Positions 24,239 to 33,823 are shown, counted from the stretch's first letter. The stretch is DNA of 64,000 nucleotides from Candidatus Sulfotelmatobacter sp. (GCA_036500765.1 DASYBM010000004.1:558001-622000); one strand, 5' to 3'. Numbers and translations: made by a program. The notes: generated by a model not told the origin, from the sequence alone.

Positions 24239-25690
24239 CTACTGCTGTTTCTGCCCCGCCGTAAACACCGTCCACGGCCCCGCCTTCATATCGCGCAGCA
24301 GCGGTTTCTGCCAGGAGAACTCGGGATGATGATCCAGGAACTCCACCGCTAAAAAGTCCTCGCCGCAGGGATGCCCTGCCCTGGCTACGAAACTCATCTT
24401 CGCCGCCATTGCGCTGTCGGCGGCCTTGCCCTGCACTGCGCCGCCGGGATTATACGGAGCCCAATCCCACTCCTTGACGCCGCGCAAAGAAACGTCCACG
24501 TGTCCGCACAAGGCGCGCTCGTCCGCATGCTCTTTCTTTTCGAAGCTGTCGAAGTGGTCCGACAAGAATTGCTCTGCCATGTTGACGTCAACTTTTCCCT
24601 TGTACTGCCGCATGAGTTGCTCCCAGCGAACATGCCGCGCATTGGGCGAGGACGAAGCGTCGTTGGGGTCGAAGGTCGTCTCCTCTTTAATCAGCTTGGG
24701 ATCGCGCGCAAAATTCGAGCTGACAAAATATCCATCTTTCGTGCGCCACAGCGGCGTATTCTTCAAGCCGAGTTCGAGATATGCGATCTCTCCGGTCTTT
24801 CGGTCGCCGATGAGCCAATCATTGGCATATCCGCCGTTGTTGCCTTCTTTGATGATGCGGACGTAATCGTCAATGCTGTTGGCGTACTGCAAGGCCTTGC
24901 GCGAGCGCATGAATTCCGGCTTGCCGTTCGGATCCCATCCTTCAAACTGCGTGATAGTCGTCTCGGTAATCATCATGCCGGCGGAGTTCACGCCGAAGTC
25001 ATCGTCGCTGGTAATCACTCCGGGGAAGCCGTCCATCAGAATGCGATTGCCGTGTTCGGGTTGAATGTCGAAGATCACGACCCAGCGCTCGCCCGCCAGA
25101 TAGCTCGTCCAATTATTGTGTGCGATCACGATCTGATGATCTTTGGTCATGCCGCCGGTGGCGATGAAGGCGCTACAGTTGCCGGGCGCGGCCAGCTTCG
25201 GCGATTTCTGAGATTTCTGCTGCTTGTTCGTCGTTTGCTTGTTCAGCCACGGCAAATAGTAATCCGGCACTTCCTCGAACGCGTTCAGCGCCACAATGTC
25301 ATACACATCGACGTCGACTCCGTGCGCCGTCGCGCCATCGGCAATGCCCTGCAACTCCTGCTGATATTCGAGGTCGATGTGCGGCCAGAGCATCTGGCGC
25401 GCCGTCGTGCGGAAGAATTCCCAGTCCCGCTGCGTCTGATGCGTGTCGAAGAGCTTGATCGCCTCCAGGCCGTCGGCAATTTCCGGCGCGAGCAGATAAC
25501 CATGTTGAAAGCCCATTTCCGTAGGCGAGCCTTCGAGGTGAACGTAAGTCCAGCCGCCTTGTTGGAACCGATAGGCCTTCTGCAAGCGGGCGTCGGACGA
25601 GCCTGGACCCGAGCCTGCCGCCGCTGCCGCATAACTCAAAGCCAGCGCGAAGCTGAGCACGCATCCCTTACGTACGAATCTTTTCAGCAT
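24239..25690 (-). CDS. Exported Ntn-hydrolase-like protein (phospholipase B/C45-like)
   Basis: A 483-residue protein with a signal peptide (about 1-25). The core APGNCSAFIATGGMTKD (Cys172) followed by QIVIAHNNWTSY resembles the self-processing Ntn-hydrolases of the C45 and phospholipase-B-like families. In those families the Cys becomes the N-terminal nucleophile after cleavage. VHLEGSPTEMGFQHGYLLAPE near 50-70 is also shared with them. It probably hydrolyses an amide or ester outside the cytoplasm; the substrate is unknown. It is monocistronic. Confidence 0.75.
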   Translation of the reverse strand: MLKRFVRKGCVLSFALALSYAAAAAGSGPGSSDARLQKAYRFQQGGWTYVHLEGSPTEMGFQHGYLLAPEIADGLEAIKLFDTHQTQRDWEFFRTTARQMLWPHIDLEYQQELQGIADGATAHGVDVDVYDIVALNAFEEVPDYYLPWLNKQTTNKQQKSQKSPKLAAPGNCSAFIATGGMTKDHQIVIAHNNWTSYLAGERWVVIFDIQPEHGNRILMDGFPGVITSDDDFGVNSAGMMITETTITQFEGWDPNGKPEFMRSRKALQYANSIDDYVRIIKEGNNGGYANDWLIGDRKTGEIAYLELGLKNTPLWRTKDGYFVSSNFARDPKLIKEETTFDPNDASSSPNARHVRWEQLMRQYKGKVDVNMAEQFLSDHFDSFEKKEHADERALCGHVDVSLRGVKEWDWAPYNPGGAVQGKAADSAMAAKMSFVARAGHPCGEDFLAVEFLDHHPEFSWQKPLLRDMKAGPWTVFTAGQKQQ

Positions 25691-25777
25691 GAGTTCCCCT
25701 CGAATCGTTCAGTAGAAATCATTCGGCAGACATCGGTCAGTGGAATCGACGGACCATTCTAGCCTGTTCCGGCCGCA

Positions 25778-26095
25778 CTAGATATTTGTGACCTGATCCG
25801 GATGCCGGCTCAAGTACCAGCAGGGCAGAAATCCGGCATGCGGAAATAATGAATTCACGCAAGTCTGCGGTCCGGGCGGGTCAAAAATGAAATTCGTCTT
25901 GCCATTCTTCTGGAGCACGGCGTAGTAGTGATGCACCGTCACCGACCCGTACGCGCTGCGGCCAGTCGCGACACGGGTTCGAAAGACTGTGTAATCCAGA
26001 CTATAAACAAGCGCCGCTGTCCCAAGCACAACGACGGCAGCAGCGACGAAAATTCGCCGCAGCCGCGTTCTGAGATTCGGCGCCGGGTTACTCAC
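25778..26095 (-). CDS. Small membrane-anchored hypothetical protein
   Basis: A 105-residue protein with one N-terminal membrane helix (RIFVAAAVVVLGTAALVYSL, about 14-33). A small periplasmic domain follows, with two Cys (PQTCVNSLF, LPCWYLSRHP). It starts nine bases after the iclR stop, so it is probably co-transcribed with that regulator. No family is recognised. Confidence 0.65.
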   Translation of the reverse strand: MSNPAPNLRTRLRRIFVAAAVVVLGTAALVYSLDYTVFRTRVATGRSAYGSVTVHHYYAVLQKNGKTNFIFDPPGPQTCVNSLFPHAGFLPCWYLSRHPDQVTNI

Positions 26096-26104
26096 GCCGC
26101 CAGA

Positions 26105-26914
26105 TTATATCGTCTGGCCGCCGGCGCGCCGGTGCGGAACCCGATAGCCCAATTGCATGGAGACATGCCGCGCCGCATCTTTCAGCGCTTCCACAATGCG
26201 CGGCATGGTTTGCGTGTTCACCTGATTGGTAGTTCCACTGAGGCCGATACTGGCCTCGATTGCGCCGTGCTGATTGAAGACCGGAGCTCCCACGCACCGG
26301 GCTCCCAGATTATTTTCCTCGTCATCCACCGAGTAACCCTGCGTTCGGACTTTCTCCAACTCCTTCAGCAGTCGCGGCAGAGTGGTGATGGTCTTCGGTG
26401 TGCGTTTTTCCATCGCGAGCATAGCCACCATCTTCTCCAATTGCTGCTGCGCGATATAAGCTACCAGCGCCTTGCCCACGCTGGTGGCGTGAACCCGCAT
26501 CCGGCGGCCGACCCAGGTATCCATGCGGATGAATCCCGGGGGCTCTACTTTCTCGATATAGACGGCCTCGGGCCCATCCAGAATCGCCAGATGGCACGTG
26601 AGATGGGTCTTCTCGACCAGGTTGCGCATGATCGGCAGCGCCACTTCGCGCACATCGATCCCGCTCAGCGCGCCGCGGCTCAGGCTGAGAATCTTCAGCC
26701 CAACGCGGTATTTGCCGCTCGACGAATCTCGATTCAAGTAGCCGCGGGCTTCGAGGGTGCGCAGGATGTAGCTGGCGGAACTCTTAGGAATTTCAAGTTT
26801 GCGGCTGATCTCGGCGTTGCTCAGGCCTTCCGGTTCCTGGGCAACCGCCTCGAGCATCGCCAGGGCGCGTTCTACGGCCACGGAAGGCGAATCGTCTTTG
26901 TGTGAGGCCGCCAA
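26105..26914 (-). CDS. iclR: IclR-family transcriptional regulator of the glyoxylate bypass
   Basis: A 269-residue regulator. Residues 10-72 form the winged helix-turn-helix (VERALAMLEAVAQEPEGLSN, EISRKLEIPKSSASYILRTL). The remaining part is the IclR effector domain (GPEAVYIEKVEPPGFIRMD, VGKALVAYI, GYSVDDEENNLGARCVGAPV). It is divergent from aceB-aceA, the classic arrangement for a repressor sensing glyoxylate or pyruvate. Two GTTC-N8-GAAC palindromes in the gap are probable operators. The ligand and the direction of control are inferred. Confidence 0.85.
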   Translation of the reverse strand: MAASHKDDSPSVAVERALAMLEAVAQEPEGLSNAEISRKLEIPKSSASYILRTLEARGYLNRDSSSGKYRVGLKILSLSRGALSGIDVREVALPIMRNLVEKTHLTCHLAILDGPEAVYIEKVEPPGFIRMDTWVGRRMRVHATSVGKALVAYIAQQQLEKMVAMLAMEKRTPKTITTLPRLLKELEKVRTQGYSVDDEENNLGARCVGAPVFNQHGAIEASIGLSGTTNQVNTQTMPRIVEALKDAARHVSMQLGYRVPHRRAGGQTI

Positions 26915-26961
26915 ATCGTTATGGTAGCAAAACCCTTAGACGGACAACAAAATGAATGTAT

Positions 26962-26977
26962 GTTCTACATGTTGAAC
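26962..26977. promoter_or_regulatory. IclR operator candidate 1 (GTTC-N8-GAAC)
   Basis: GTTC at 26962-26965 and GAAC at 26974-26977 are inverted around TACATGTT. It shares its layout with 27035-27050. The centres are 73 bases apart, close to seven helical turns, which would place two bound dimers on the same face. Confidence 0.55.
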
Positions 26978-27034
26978 AACGACCTTGACGCGGGTTACGA
27001 GCCGTCATACGATCCGCCAGTATTACGAAGTGAT

Positions 27035-27050
27035 GTTCAGTATTATGAAC
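27035..27050. promoter_or_regulatory. IclR operator candidate 2 (GTTC-N8-GAAC)
   Basis: GTTCA-GTATTA-TGAAC is a perfect inverted repeat 24 bases before the chosen aceB ATG. The half CAGTATTA(C/T)GAA also occurs at 27018-27029 as a direct repeat. Confidence 0.55.
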
Positions 27051-27073
27051 ACACGAAAAGGCGCGCGAACCTC

Positions 27074-28666
27074 ATGACACCCACCGCGATCACCCCGCCC
27101 AAGACCGATAACCTGATCAATCCCATCAGCCATACTCCCGTTGGATTCGATCCCCAACACGATCTTCCCGCTGGCTTCTTGGACTTTTTTCTTCCGCTGC
27201 ACCGCCGGTTTACTCCGCGCCAGCAGGAACTCGCTGTAAAGCGGCTTGAGGCGCTCCAAGAGTCTTTGGAAGGCGAAAAGCCAACCCATCACTTCCCTTC
27301 CGACACGGTGCGCAACGGCTGGCGCATCACGCTACCGGAGTGGTGCCGCGACCAGCGCAATCAGATGACCGGCCCCGCCGACGATGCCGAACTCTGCGTC
27401 AAGATGCTCAACTCCGGCGCACCCGGCGTGATGCTTGACCTCGAAGATTCCTGCGTGAACGAGTGGTCGCATCACCAAACTGGCATAGCAAACATCACGG
27501 CCTGCCTGCGCGGCTCTTTGACTTATTACGACAAGAAGCGCGACCGCACGGTCGGCATCAAGCAAACCGGCACAGTTATCTTCACCCGCCCGCGCGGCTT
27601 GCACCTGAACCAGGCCGGAGTAATTCCGGGCGAGCTGGTTTCCGCATCGCTGATCGATGTTGCCCGCATTTTTTATGCAATCGATCCAGCCGAGTTGAAG
27701 CATCCGCTATGCATCTACATACCCAAATCCGAGTCGGCCGACGAAGCGCTATGGTGGCGCGATCTCTTTCAAGCGCTGGCGCAATCGCGCGCCCTGCCGC
27801 ACGATTACATCAAATGCATGGCGCTGGTCGAATCTCATCCTCTGGCCTTTCAAATGGAAGAGTTCGCGTACAACTTGCGCGACCACATCATCGGATTGAA
27901 CCTGGGCCGCTGGGATTACATGGCCAGCCTGATTCACTTCAATCTGGACGATCCAGACTGGGTTCTGCCCGATCGCAATACGATTCCGCATAACGTCGCA
28001 TTCTTTCAGAACTTGCGCGAACTCATGCCCGAGATTTGCCATCATCGCGGCATTCTCGCGATCGGCGGCATGACTGCGCTGTATCCCAGCCGCGAAGATG
28101 CCGAGTTAAATGCGCGGGCGCTCGCGGTTCTGGAAAAAGACAAGAAGAACGAAGCCGACTGCCTGATGGACGGCGCGTGGACGGGACATCCCGATCAGAA
28201 CGCCATCGCCGTCGCGCAGTTCCCTTATCCCAATCAACTTCAGGCGCGACCCAGGAACGCCAGCCGCTACCCAGACCTCCGGCCCACGCCGGTCGGAGTC
28301 GGCGCCCGCACCGTGAATGGAACACGCGCGGCCGTGCGCACGGTGATTCGCTATCGCCACGGCGTGCTCAGCGGCCGCGGCGCCAGCCTGCTCGACGGAT
28401 ACATGGAAGATCTGGCCACCGACCGCATCTATCGGCTGATGATTGCGCAGCGCGTCTTGCATCGTGATCTCGTTCGCGTGGAAAACGAACAGGGCGAGGC
28501 GGTGAAACATACTCCCGAGTTCATCACGCGCTTGTTCGATGAAGAGCTCGTGCGATTGCTGGCAAGCCTTCCGGCCAACGCGAAGCCCGAGGAGGCAGCC
28601 CGCTTCCGCCGGGCTCGCGAACTGAGTGAAGCCATGATTGTGAATGGAGAATTTGACCCGGTTTAG
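27074..28666 (+). CDS. aceB: Malate synthase A
   Basis: A 530-residue enzyme that condenses glyoxylate and acetyl-CoA to malate. MLDLEDSCVNEWSHHQTG and TRPRGLHLNQAG hold the metal and catalytic Arg regions, and LNLGRWDYMASLI is the family signature. TVNGTRAAVRTVIRYRHGVL and LMIAQRVLHRDLV complete the C-terminal domain. The ATG at 27074 is chosen because the longer frame from 26921 would run through the operator palindromes and back into the iclR start region. Isocitrate lyase follows 55 bases later and IclR is divergent. Confidence 0.92.
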   Translation: MTPTAITPPKTDNLINPISHTPVGFDPQHDLPAGFLDFFLPLHRRFTPRQQELAVKRLEALQESLEGEKPTHHFPSDTVRNGWRITLPEWCRDQRNQMTGPADDAELCVKMLNSGAPGVMLDLEDSCVNEWSHHQTGIANITACLRGSLTYYDKKRDRTVGIKQTGTVIFTRPRGLHLNQAGVIPGELVSASLIDVARIFYAIDPAELKHPLCIYIPKSESADEALWWRDLFQALAQSRALPHDYIKCMALVESHPLAFQMEEFAYNLRDHIIGLNLGRWDYMASLIHFNLDDPDWVLPDRNTIPHNVAFFQNLRELMPEICHHRGILAIGGMTALYPSREDAELNARALAVLEKDKKNEADCLMDGAWTGHPDQNAIAVAQFPYPNQLQARPRNASRYPDLRPTPVGVGARTVNGTRAAVRTVIRYRHGVLSGRGASLLDGYMEDLATDRIYRLMIAQRVLHRDLVRVENEQGEAVKHTPEFITRLFDEELVRLLASLPANAKPEEAARFRRARELSEAMIVNGEFDPV

Positions 28667-28721
28667 ATAGGCACCGATTTACATACGCCGCCTCGACGAA
28701 TTCTTTTCAGGAGAGATGCAC

Positions 28722-30227
28722 ATGTCGGTTAAACGAAACGGAAACGGCGCTCAGCCCTCGACCTCAGACCGTATTGAGCATCCGCTAAACCATCAGGAAC
28801 GCGTCGCGCAATATGCTCTCGCGCAGGCCGCGATAAGCCAGGAGTGGTCCGCTAATCCTCGCTGGAAAGGGGTACACCGCCCTTACACTGCGGCCGACGT
28901 GCTGCGCTTGCGCGGTTCGATCCACATTGAGCACACGCTGGCACGAATGGGCGCGGAACGTTTCTGGGATCTCTTGCAGACCGACTCCTACGTCAACGCA
29001 CTCGGCGCCATGACCGGCAACCAGGCCGTGCAGCAAGTGCAGGCGGGGCTCAAGGCGATTTACGTCAGCGGATGGCAGGTCGCGGCCGACGCCAATAATG
29101 CGGGCGCCATGTATCCCGACCAGAGCCTCTATCCCGCCGACAGCGTTCCGAATCTTTGCCGCCGGATCAATAACGCTCTACAACGCGCCGATCAGCTTCA
29201 TCATGCGGAAGGCAAAGTCGCTCCGGGCCAGACCTGGTTTGCCCCATTGGTGGCCGATGCCGAAGCAGGATTCGGCGGAACTCTCAACGCCTTCGAGTTA
29301 ATGAAGGGAATGATCGAAGCCGGAGCAGCCTGCGTTCACTTCGAAGATCAGCTTTCCTCGGCCAAAAAATGCGGTCACCTCGGCGGCAAGGTTCTGGTTT
29401 CCACCGCCGAAGCCATCCAAAAGCTGGTGGCCGCGCGACTGGCCGCGGATGTGATGGGTGTGCCGTCGCTGATCATGGCTCGTACCGACGCCGACAGCGC
29501 TCAATTGTTGACCAGCGATATCGATCCGCGCGATCGCGAATTCTGCACTGATGAGCGCACGCCGGAGGGTTTCTTCCGCATTCGTGGCGGAATTGAGTCA
29601 GCCATTGCCCGCGGCCTTGCCTATGCTCCGTACGCCGACCTCATCTGGTGCGAGACCTCGCATCCCGACCTTGAAGAAGCGCGGCGCTTCGCCGAGGCCA
29701 TTCACGCGCAATTCCCCGGAAAGGCGCTTGCCTACAACTGTTCGCCCAGCTTCAACTGGAGCAAAAACCTCGACGAGGCCACGATCGCGCGCTTTCAACC
29801 CGAGTTGGCACGCATGGGATATAAGTTCCAGTTCGTGACCCTGGCGGGTTTCCACGCGCTGAATCTGAGCATGTTCGAACTGGCGCGCGCCTATAAACTC
29901 GCCGGCATGGCGGCCTATTCCCGCCTCCAGGAAAAAGAATTTCGCAGCGAGACTCAGTTCGGCTACGAGGCGGTGAAGCACCAACGCTTTGTGGGCACGG
30001 GATATTTCGATCAGGTGCAACAGGTAATCAGCGGCGGACTGGCTTCGACGACGGCCTTGACTGGGTCGACCGAGACGGAACAGTTCCTCGAACCAGAAAA
30101 GGCCCCGCCGACGCACGCGTCCAATCCTTTGGCCGCGCAACTGCGCCCGAGGCACACCAGCCTGCCACAGTCGCCAACCCCAATTGATCCAGGTCCGGAG
30201 GAGATGCTCTTGCCGTCAGGGGACTGA
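28722..30227 (+). CDS. aceA: Isocitrate lyase
   Basis: A 501-residue enzyme that splits isocitrate into glyoxylate and succinate. The catalytic loop KKCGHLGGK (about 215-223, nucleophilic Cys217) is intact. The other signatures are [28 protein letters not shown] and YNCSPSFNW. The ATG at 28722 has AGGAG eight bases upstream; the ATG at 28716 is too close to it. The last 60 or so residues are a Pro-rich tail beyond the usual end. It is co-transcribed with aceB. Confidence 0.96.
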   Translation: MSVKRNGNGAQPSTSDRIEHPLNHQERVAQYALAQAAISQEWSANPRWKGVHRPYTAADVLRLRGSIHIEHTLARMGAERFWDLLQTDSYVNALGAMTGNQAVQQVQAGLKAIYVSGWQVAADANNAGAMYPDQSLYPADSVPNLCRRINNALQRADQLHHAEGKVAPGQTWFAPLVADAEAGFGGTLNAFELMKGMIEAGAACVHFEDQLSSAKKCGHLGGKVLVSTAEAIQKLVAARLAADVMGVPSLIMARTDADSAQLLTSDIDPRDREFCTDERTPEGFFRIRGGIESAIARGLAYAPYADLIWCETSHPDLEEARRFAEAIHAQFPGKALAYNCSPSFNWSKNLDEATIARFQPELARMGYKFQFVTLAGFHALNLSMFELARAYKLAGMAAYSRLQEKEFRSETQFGYEAVKHQRFVGTGYFDQVQQVISGGLASTTALTGSTETEQFLEPEKAPPTHASNPLAAQLRPRHTSLPQSPTPIDPGPEEMLLPSGD

Positions 30228-30330
30228 ATTCGGCGGACGCCGCCGAGCCTCTGACAGAAAGGCGACCTGCGCCCTCCAAAAGATCCAGAGTCTTGCGAAC
30301 GCCCGCGCCAGCGAACCGAACCCGCTTTGC

Positions 30331-30336
30331 TATAAT
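30331..30336 (+). promoter_or_regulatory. -10 box of the tRNA-Leu/secG promoter (candidate)
   Basis: A perfect TATAAT lies 32 bases upstream of tRNA-Leu in a 140-base gap. No good -35 box is seen at the usual spacing, so this is a weak call. Confidence 0.4.
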
Positions 30337-30367
30337 AAAACGCTGCCTGAGACTCTGGTTCTCCTGT

Positions 30368-30452
30368 GCGGAAGTGGTGGAACTGGCAGACACACCATCT
30401 TGAGGGGGTGGCGCCGAAAGGCGTGGGGGTTCAAATCCCCCCTTCCGCACCA
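30368..30452 (+). tRNA. tRNA-Leu (GAG)
   Basis: An 85-nt tRNA with acceptor GCGGAAG/CTTCCGC, anticodon stem CCATC/GGTGG around loop TTGAGGG (anticodon GAG), a leucine-type long variable arm and T-loop GTTCAAATC. CCA is encoded. The tRNA-Leu/secG neighbourhood is widespread. Confidence 0.95.
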
Positions 30453-30496
30453 TGCATTCTCATCTGCAAGTTACTGGCGTTTAGGAATACATAATC

Positions 30497-30838
30497 ATGA
30501 TCTACATTCACGGTCTAATCATTGCGGTCCACATCCTCGTCTGTTTCTTCATTATCATTGTCGTGCTGCTTCAGAGCGGCACCAGCGGCGACATTTCCGC
30601 GGCCTTCGGCGGACAGGGCAGCCAGACGGCATTCGGACCTCGCGGCGCGGCCAGCGCTCTTTCCAAAGCCACAACCTGGTCGGCCGTGGCATTCATGGTC
30701 ACTTCCATCATATTGTCGGTCTATGCCTCCCGGCGTGGCGGACCGACCTCTGTGCTTTCGGGCCTGAAGTCGCAACCGGTCAAGACGCAACCTGCCCCAA
30801 CGTCTCCGCCCGCAACGCCACCCACGCAACAGAAGTAG
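30497..30838 (+). CDS. secG: Preprotein translocase subunit SecG
   Basis: A 113-residue inner-membrane protein with two helices (about 5-25 and 58-78) and the SecG signature VVLLQSGTSGDISAAFGGQG between them, followed by ALSKATTWSAVAFM. It is an accessory part of the SecYEG channel. A Pro/Thr-rich C-terminal tail of about 25 residues is longer than in many homologues. It starts 44 bases after tRNA-Leu. Confidence 0.95.
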   Translation: MIYIHGLIIAVHILVCFFIIIVVLLQSGTSGDISAAFGGQGSQTAFGPRGAASALSKATTWSAVAFMVTSIILSVYASRRGGPTSVLSGLKSQPVKTQPAPTSPPATPPTQQK

Positions 30839-31014
30839 CCCCGGCGTCCTTCGTACGCGCATCGAAGCGGGAACCAACTCGCGATTGGCACCGGCATATA
30901 TGCTCCGGCATCCCCCTTGCAATCCTTCCCTTCCTACACATTCTCCAGTAATTGTATTTGCCTGACAGAGCATGTAACATCCGAGGATAGACGGTTTATT
31001 TTTTGGAGGATCGT

Positions 31015-31323
31015 ATGTCGGATTCTGACGGCAACACTTTTGTATGGTTCCTGGCTGGGCTGGGATTGGGAGCGCTGGCGGGAGTTCTGTATGCCCCGCG
31101 TTCAGGCAGCGAGACCCGGGAAGTATTGCGGGCTCGCGCCGAGGAAGGCCGCGATTATGTCCGCGATCGCGCGCGCGAGGCGCGAGAACAGGCGTCGCAG
31201 TGGGCTGACCGGGGCCGCGATGTAGTCAACACCCAAAAAGAACAATTCCGCGCCGCCTACGAAGCGGGCCGCCAGGCCTATCACGAGGCCACCACGGAGA
31301 CCGGCGCCCCCAAGAATTTGTAA
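31015..31323 (+). CDS. YtxH-like membrane-anchored helical protein
   Basis: A 102-residue protein with an N-terminal Gly-rich helix FVWFLAGLGLGALAGVLYAPRSG, the YtxH family signature. A long charged amphipathic helix follows (REVLRARAEEGRDYVRDRAR, EQASQWADRGRDVV). The ATG at 31015 is preceded by GGAGG. It is probably inner-membrane and stress-related by family analogy. The next gene downstream is a similar helical membrane protein, so the two may act together. Confidence 0.8.
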   Translation: MSDSDGNTFVWFLAGLGLGALAGVLYAPRSGSETREVLRARAEEGRDYVRDRAREAREQASQWADRGRDVVNTQKEQFRAAYEAGRQAYHEATTETGAPKNL

Positions 31324-31393
31324 GTACGCGTTTGCAGTACAACGCGGTAACCTTCGCAGGGACGTGCGTTGGCGACCTGGGGGAGCACACTCT

Positions 31394-31915
31394 ATGGAAA
31401 AACTCACACCTTTGTTCATCTTCCTGACCGGCGCGGCCGTCATGTTGCAAGCCGGCGTCTTGTTCGCCATGTATCTCGCCATGCGCAAGGCCGGCGCGCG
31501 TATGGAAGCCCTGATGACCAATGTCGAAACTAAGGTGATGCCCACGGTTGCGCAGGCCGAGGAATTTCTGAACGACATTCGTCCGAAAGTGCAAGTGATC
31601 GCCGATAATTTGCAGGAGTCGACCACGTTGCTGCGGGAGCAAGTAGAACGTGTGGATGCGACCATCTCCGACGCCGTGGATCGCGGCCGCCTGCAAATCA
31701 TTCGTGCCGACGAACTGCTCACCCGCACCATGGATCGCGTGGAGCAAACTACCGATATGGTGCACAGGACTGTAGTCTCGCCTGTGCGCCAGCTTTCCGG
31801 CCTCATGCAGGGCATCACCGTTGGTCTTGAATTTCTGTTCGGAGGGCGGGCGCGGCGCAATGGCGGCAGTCGCGGCGAACGGCGTCCTGTACCGCAGGAC
31901 GAGATGTTTATTTAG
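31394..31915 (+). CDS. Membrane-anchored coiled-coil protein (DUF948-like)
   Basis: A 173-residue protein with one N-terminal helix (PLFIFLTGAAVMLQAGVLFAM). A long helical, probably coiled-coil region follows (PTVAQAEEFLNDIRPKVQVI, LLREQVERVDATISDAVDRG), then a basic tail. This is like the DUF948/YtxG partner of YtxH proteins. The ATG at 31394 has GGGGGAG eight bases before it. Its 3' end, including the stop, is duplicated in tandem (31898-31939). Confidence 0.7.
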   Translation: MEKLTPLFIFLTGAAVMLQAGVLFAMYLAMRKAGARMEALMTNVETKVMPTVAQAEEFLNDIRPKVQVIADNLQESTTLLREQVERVDATISDAVDRGRLQIIRADELLTRTMDRVEQTTDMVHRTVVSPVRQLSGLMQGITVGLEFLFGGRARRNGGSRGERRPVPQDEMFI

Positions 31916-31939
31916 ATAGACGCGATGTTTATTTAGATA
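31898..31939. repeat. 21-bp tandem duplication across a stop codon
   Basis: Units 31898-31918 and 31919-31939 differ at one base. Each contains ATGTTTATTTAG. The first holds the real stop (31913-31915) and the second an in-frame backup TAG at 31934-31936. Confidence 0.9.
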
Positions 31940-32012
31940 ATAGTTATCGGTCGAGTATGGTTCGGGTTGAGTAGGTTTCGCCCAATTCCTTCAATTCTAG
32001 GGCATATTGAAA

Positions 32013-32900
32013 ATGGCTCCCTGTCTCACCGTTCGCCGCGGTCGCGGCCTCGCCTGCTCTCTGCTTGCTACGCTCATTTTCCTTTCTAGCTTTTTTTTCG
32101 CGCAGGAAAAAACTGTCTGGAGCGATCGGGAGAAACCGATCGTCGAGCAACTGCGCGGCCTGCGAAAGCTCGATGACACCGTGCGTGCCCGCACCACCAA
32201 AGAACTCGCGCTCCAGATCCGGCAACTGCCCGCCGTTCCCAACAAACTGCGGCTGGCCGGAGGTCTGGCTAATTTATCAACCGAGGGCGACTTCGGCCGC
32301 GAGACGCTACAGGAAGTTACGACCACGCTGGCTTCGGCGTTGCGCGAACAGCCGGCGCCAAGCAAGCCTGGCGAGCCGAATGACCTGTATATAGAGCTGG
32401 CTTCGCTGGTGCGTTATGAACACATGCAGGCCACATTGGACAATCCCCAATTTTCCGCGGCCATGTCAAAGTTGCAAGCGAACGACGCCAAACGCCAGAG
32501 CGCGGACTTCACGCTTACGGACTTGCAAGGCACGGTCTGGCATTTAAAGGACATGGAAGGCAAAGTCGTGCTGGTAAATTTCTGGGCGACCTGGTGCCCT
32601 CCCTGCCGCAAAGAAATGCCCGACCTCGATGCGCTGTACAAGAAGTTCAAAGATCAGGGCTTCGTCGTTCTCGCAATTTCCGACGAGGAGTCTGCCAAGG
32701 TCACACCCTTCCTCGGCGAGCATAAAGTGAGTTATCCCATAATGCTCGATCCCGGACGCAAGGTGAACGAAGCGTTCATCGTCGAAGGCATTCCCAAGAG
32801 CTTCGTGTATGACCGCTCGGGAAAAATGGTCGCTCAGTCGATCGACATGCGCACTCAAAAGCAGTTTCTGGAAATGTTGGCGCAGGCAGGGCTGCAATAG
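32013..32900 (+). CDS. TlpA/ResA-like thioredoxin-fold protein
   Basis: A 295-residue exported protein with a signal or anchor helix (about 11-31). A helical N-terminal domain of unknown role (about 40-160) is followed by a thioredoxin domain with WCPPC (Cys195, Cys198) in VNFWATWCPPCRKEMP. The cis-Pro region is VEGIPKSF. Such proteins reduce disulfides in the periplasm, for example during cytochrome c maturation. The N-terminal helical extension is longer than in plain ResA. It is convergent with the SIMPL gene. Confidence 0.88.
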   Translation: MAPCLTVRRGRGLACSLLATLIFLSSFFFAQEKTVWSDREKPIVEQLRGLRKLDDTVRARTTKELALQIRQLPAVPNKLRLAGGLANLSTEGDFGRETLQEVTTTLASALREQPAPSKPGEPNDLYIELASLVRYEHMQATLDNPQFSAAMSKLQANDAKRQSADFTLTDLQGTVWHLKDMEGKVVLVNFWATWCPPCRKEMPDLDALYKKFKDQGFVVLAISDEESAKVTPFLGEHKVSYPIMLDPGRKVNEAFIVEGIPKSFVYDRSGKMVAQSIDMRTQKQFLEMLAQAGLQ

Positions 32901-32928
32901 GCTCTTCATCGCGGAAGGCGTCGCGGCA

Positions 32929-33642
32929 TCATTTCAAATTGAACAGCGCATTCACATGCGCGTTAACAATCACCTTCTGCGGCGTGAATTCCTCGGTCGG
33001 AGCAGGCGCACCCGCTGCCATCGCCGCCATGGCGCGCGGGCGCGGCGCTCCGATCCGCTGATTCTCAAACGTGTCCACCGATGCATAGGAAAGTTCTCCC
33101 AGAGTACGCCCGCTCGCTTGCGCCAGCGTGTTTGCCGAATTGCGCGCCCGCCGATAGGCATCTTCGATGGCCCTATTTTTGGCCTCATCCATATTTTCCA
33201 GAGTGTAATTGAGCGTCTGTGTCTCGCTGACATTAGCCTCGGCCAGTTGCTGCGTAATTGGGCCGACTTTGGAAAAATCTTTCAGCTTGAGCGTCACATC
33301 GGTCGTTACGCGATATCCAACGACTTTCTGTTTCGGCTTCCACTCATAGACGGGCTGCACGGAAAGGAATCCTATGTTCGCCGCCTTGGGTTCGATCCCA
33401 TTGTTGCGCAGCACCTGTCGCACCTGCTCTACATTCTTCGAGGCGCGCTGAAAGGCAGCGGCCGATGTCTCCTCCTGCACCGAGACATTGAATTGAATCT
33501 GCGCCGTGTCTGGAGCGGATTCGAACTGGCCGTCGGCGCCCACGTAAACGGTGTTGGCCTGCGCCGTAAGGGCGGGATGCTCCTGGGCAATAGCTATACT
33601 CGTAAACAAAAACAATGCAAAGAACCAGCAGGCAATCTTCAT
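32929..33642 (-). CDS. SIMPL-domain (DUF541) exported protein
   Basis: A 237-residue protein with a signal peptide (WFFALFLFTSIAIAQ) and a SIMPL domain: FESAPDTAQIQFNVSVQEETSAA early, then VYEWKPKQKVVGYRVTTDVTLKL, and the central LENMDEAKNRAIEDAYRRARNSA. These are periplasmic or outer-membrane proteins of uncertain role. GAGAGGATC precedes the ATG. It stands alone between convergent tlpA-like and divergent sensor kinase genes. Confidence 0.88.
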   Translation of the reverse strand: MKIACWFFALFLFTSIAIAQEHPALTAQANTVYVGADGQFESAPDTAQIQFNVSVQEETSAAAFQRASKNVEQVRQVLRNNGIEPKAANIGFLSVQPVYEWKPKQKVVGYRVTTDVTLKLKDFSKVGPITQQLAEANVSETQTLNYTLENMDEAKNRAIEDAYRRARNSANTLAQASGRTLGELSYASVDTFENQRIGAPRPRAMAAMAAGAPAPTEEFTPQKVIVNAHVNALFNLK

Positions 33643-33823
33643 AATGATCCTCTCGAGAGAATTATGCCAGACGCAAAGGAAGCCAGATATGATGGAAGAA
33701 GCCAGCCACGGAAAAGGAGATGACTCGCGGCTAGCAGCTTCTCTGTCCTACAGGAATCGCTGTATTCAGGCCATTTCCCGGCTCCCATATCGTCGTAACT
33801 TTGAGCTTCTAAGATCGAGTTGA

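Noticed and set aside
24371-25762. A 463-codon plus-strand frame opposite the Ntn-hydrolase-like gene
   Set aside because: Arg/His/Val-rich composition without domain motifs, while the minus strand has a signal peptide and family motifs.
26921-27073. Upstream extension of malate synthase to 26921
   Set aside because: It would put the coding region through two operator-like palindromes and begin seven bases from the divergent iclR start; the ATG at 27074 matches the usual start region better.
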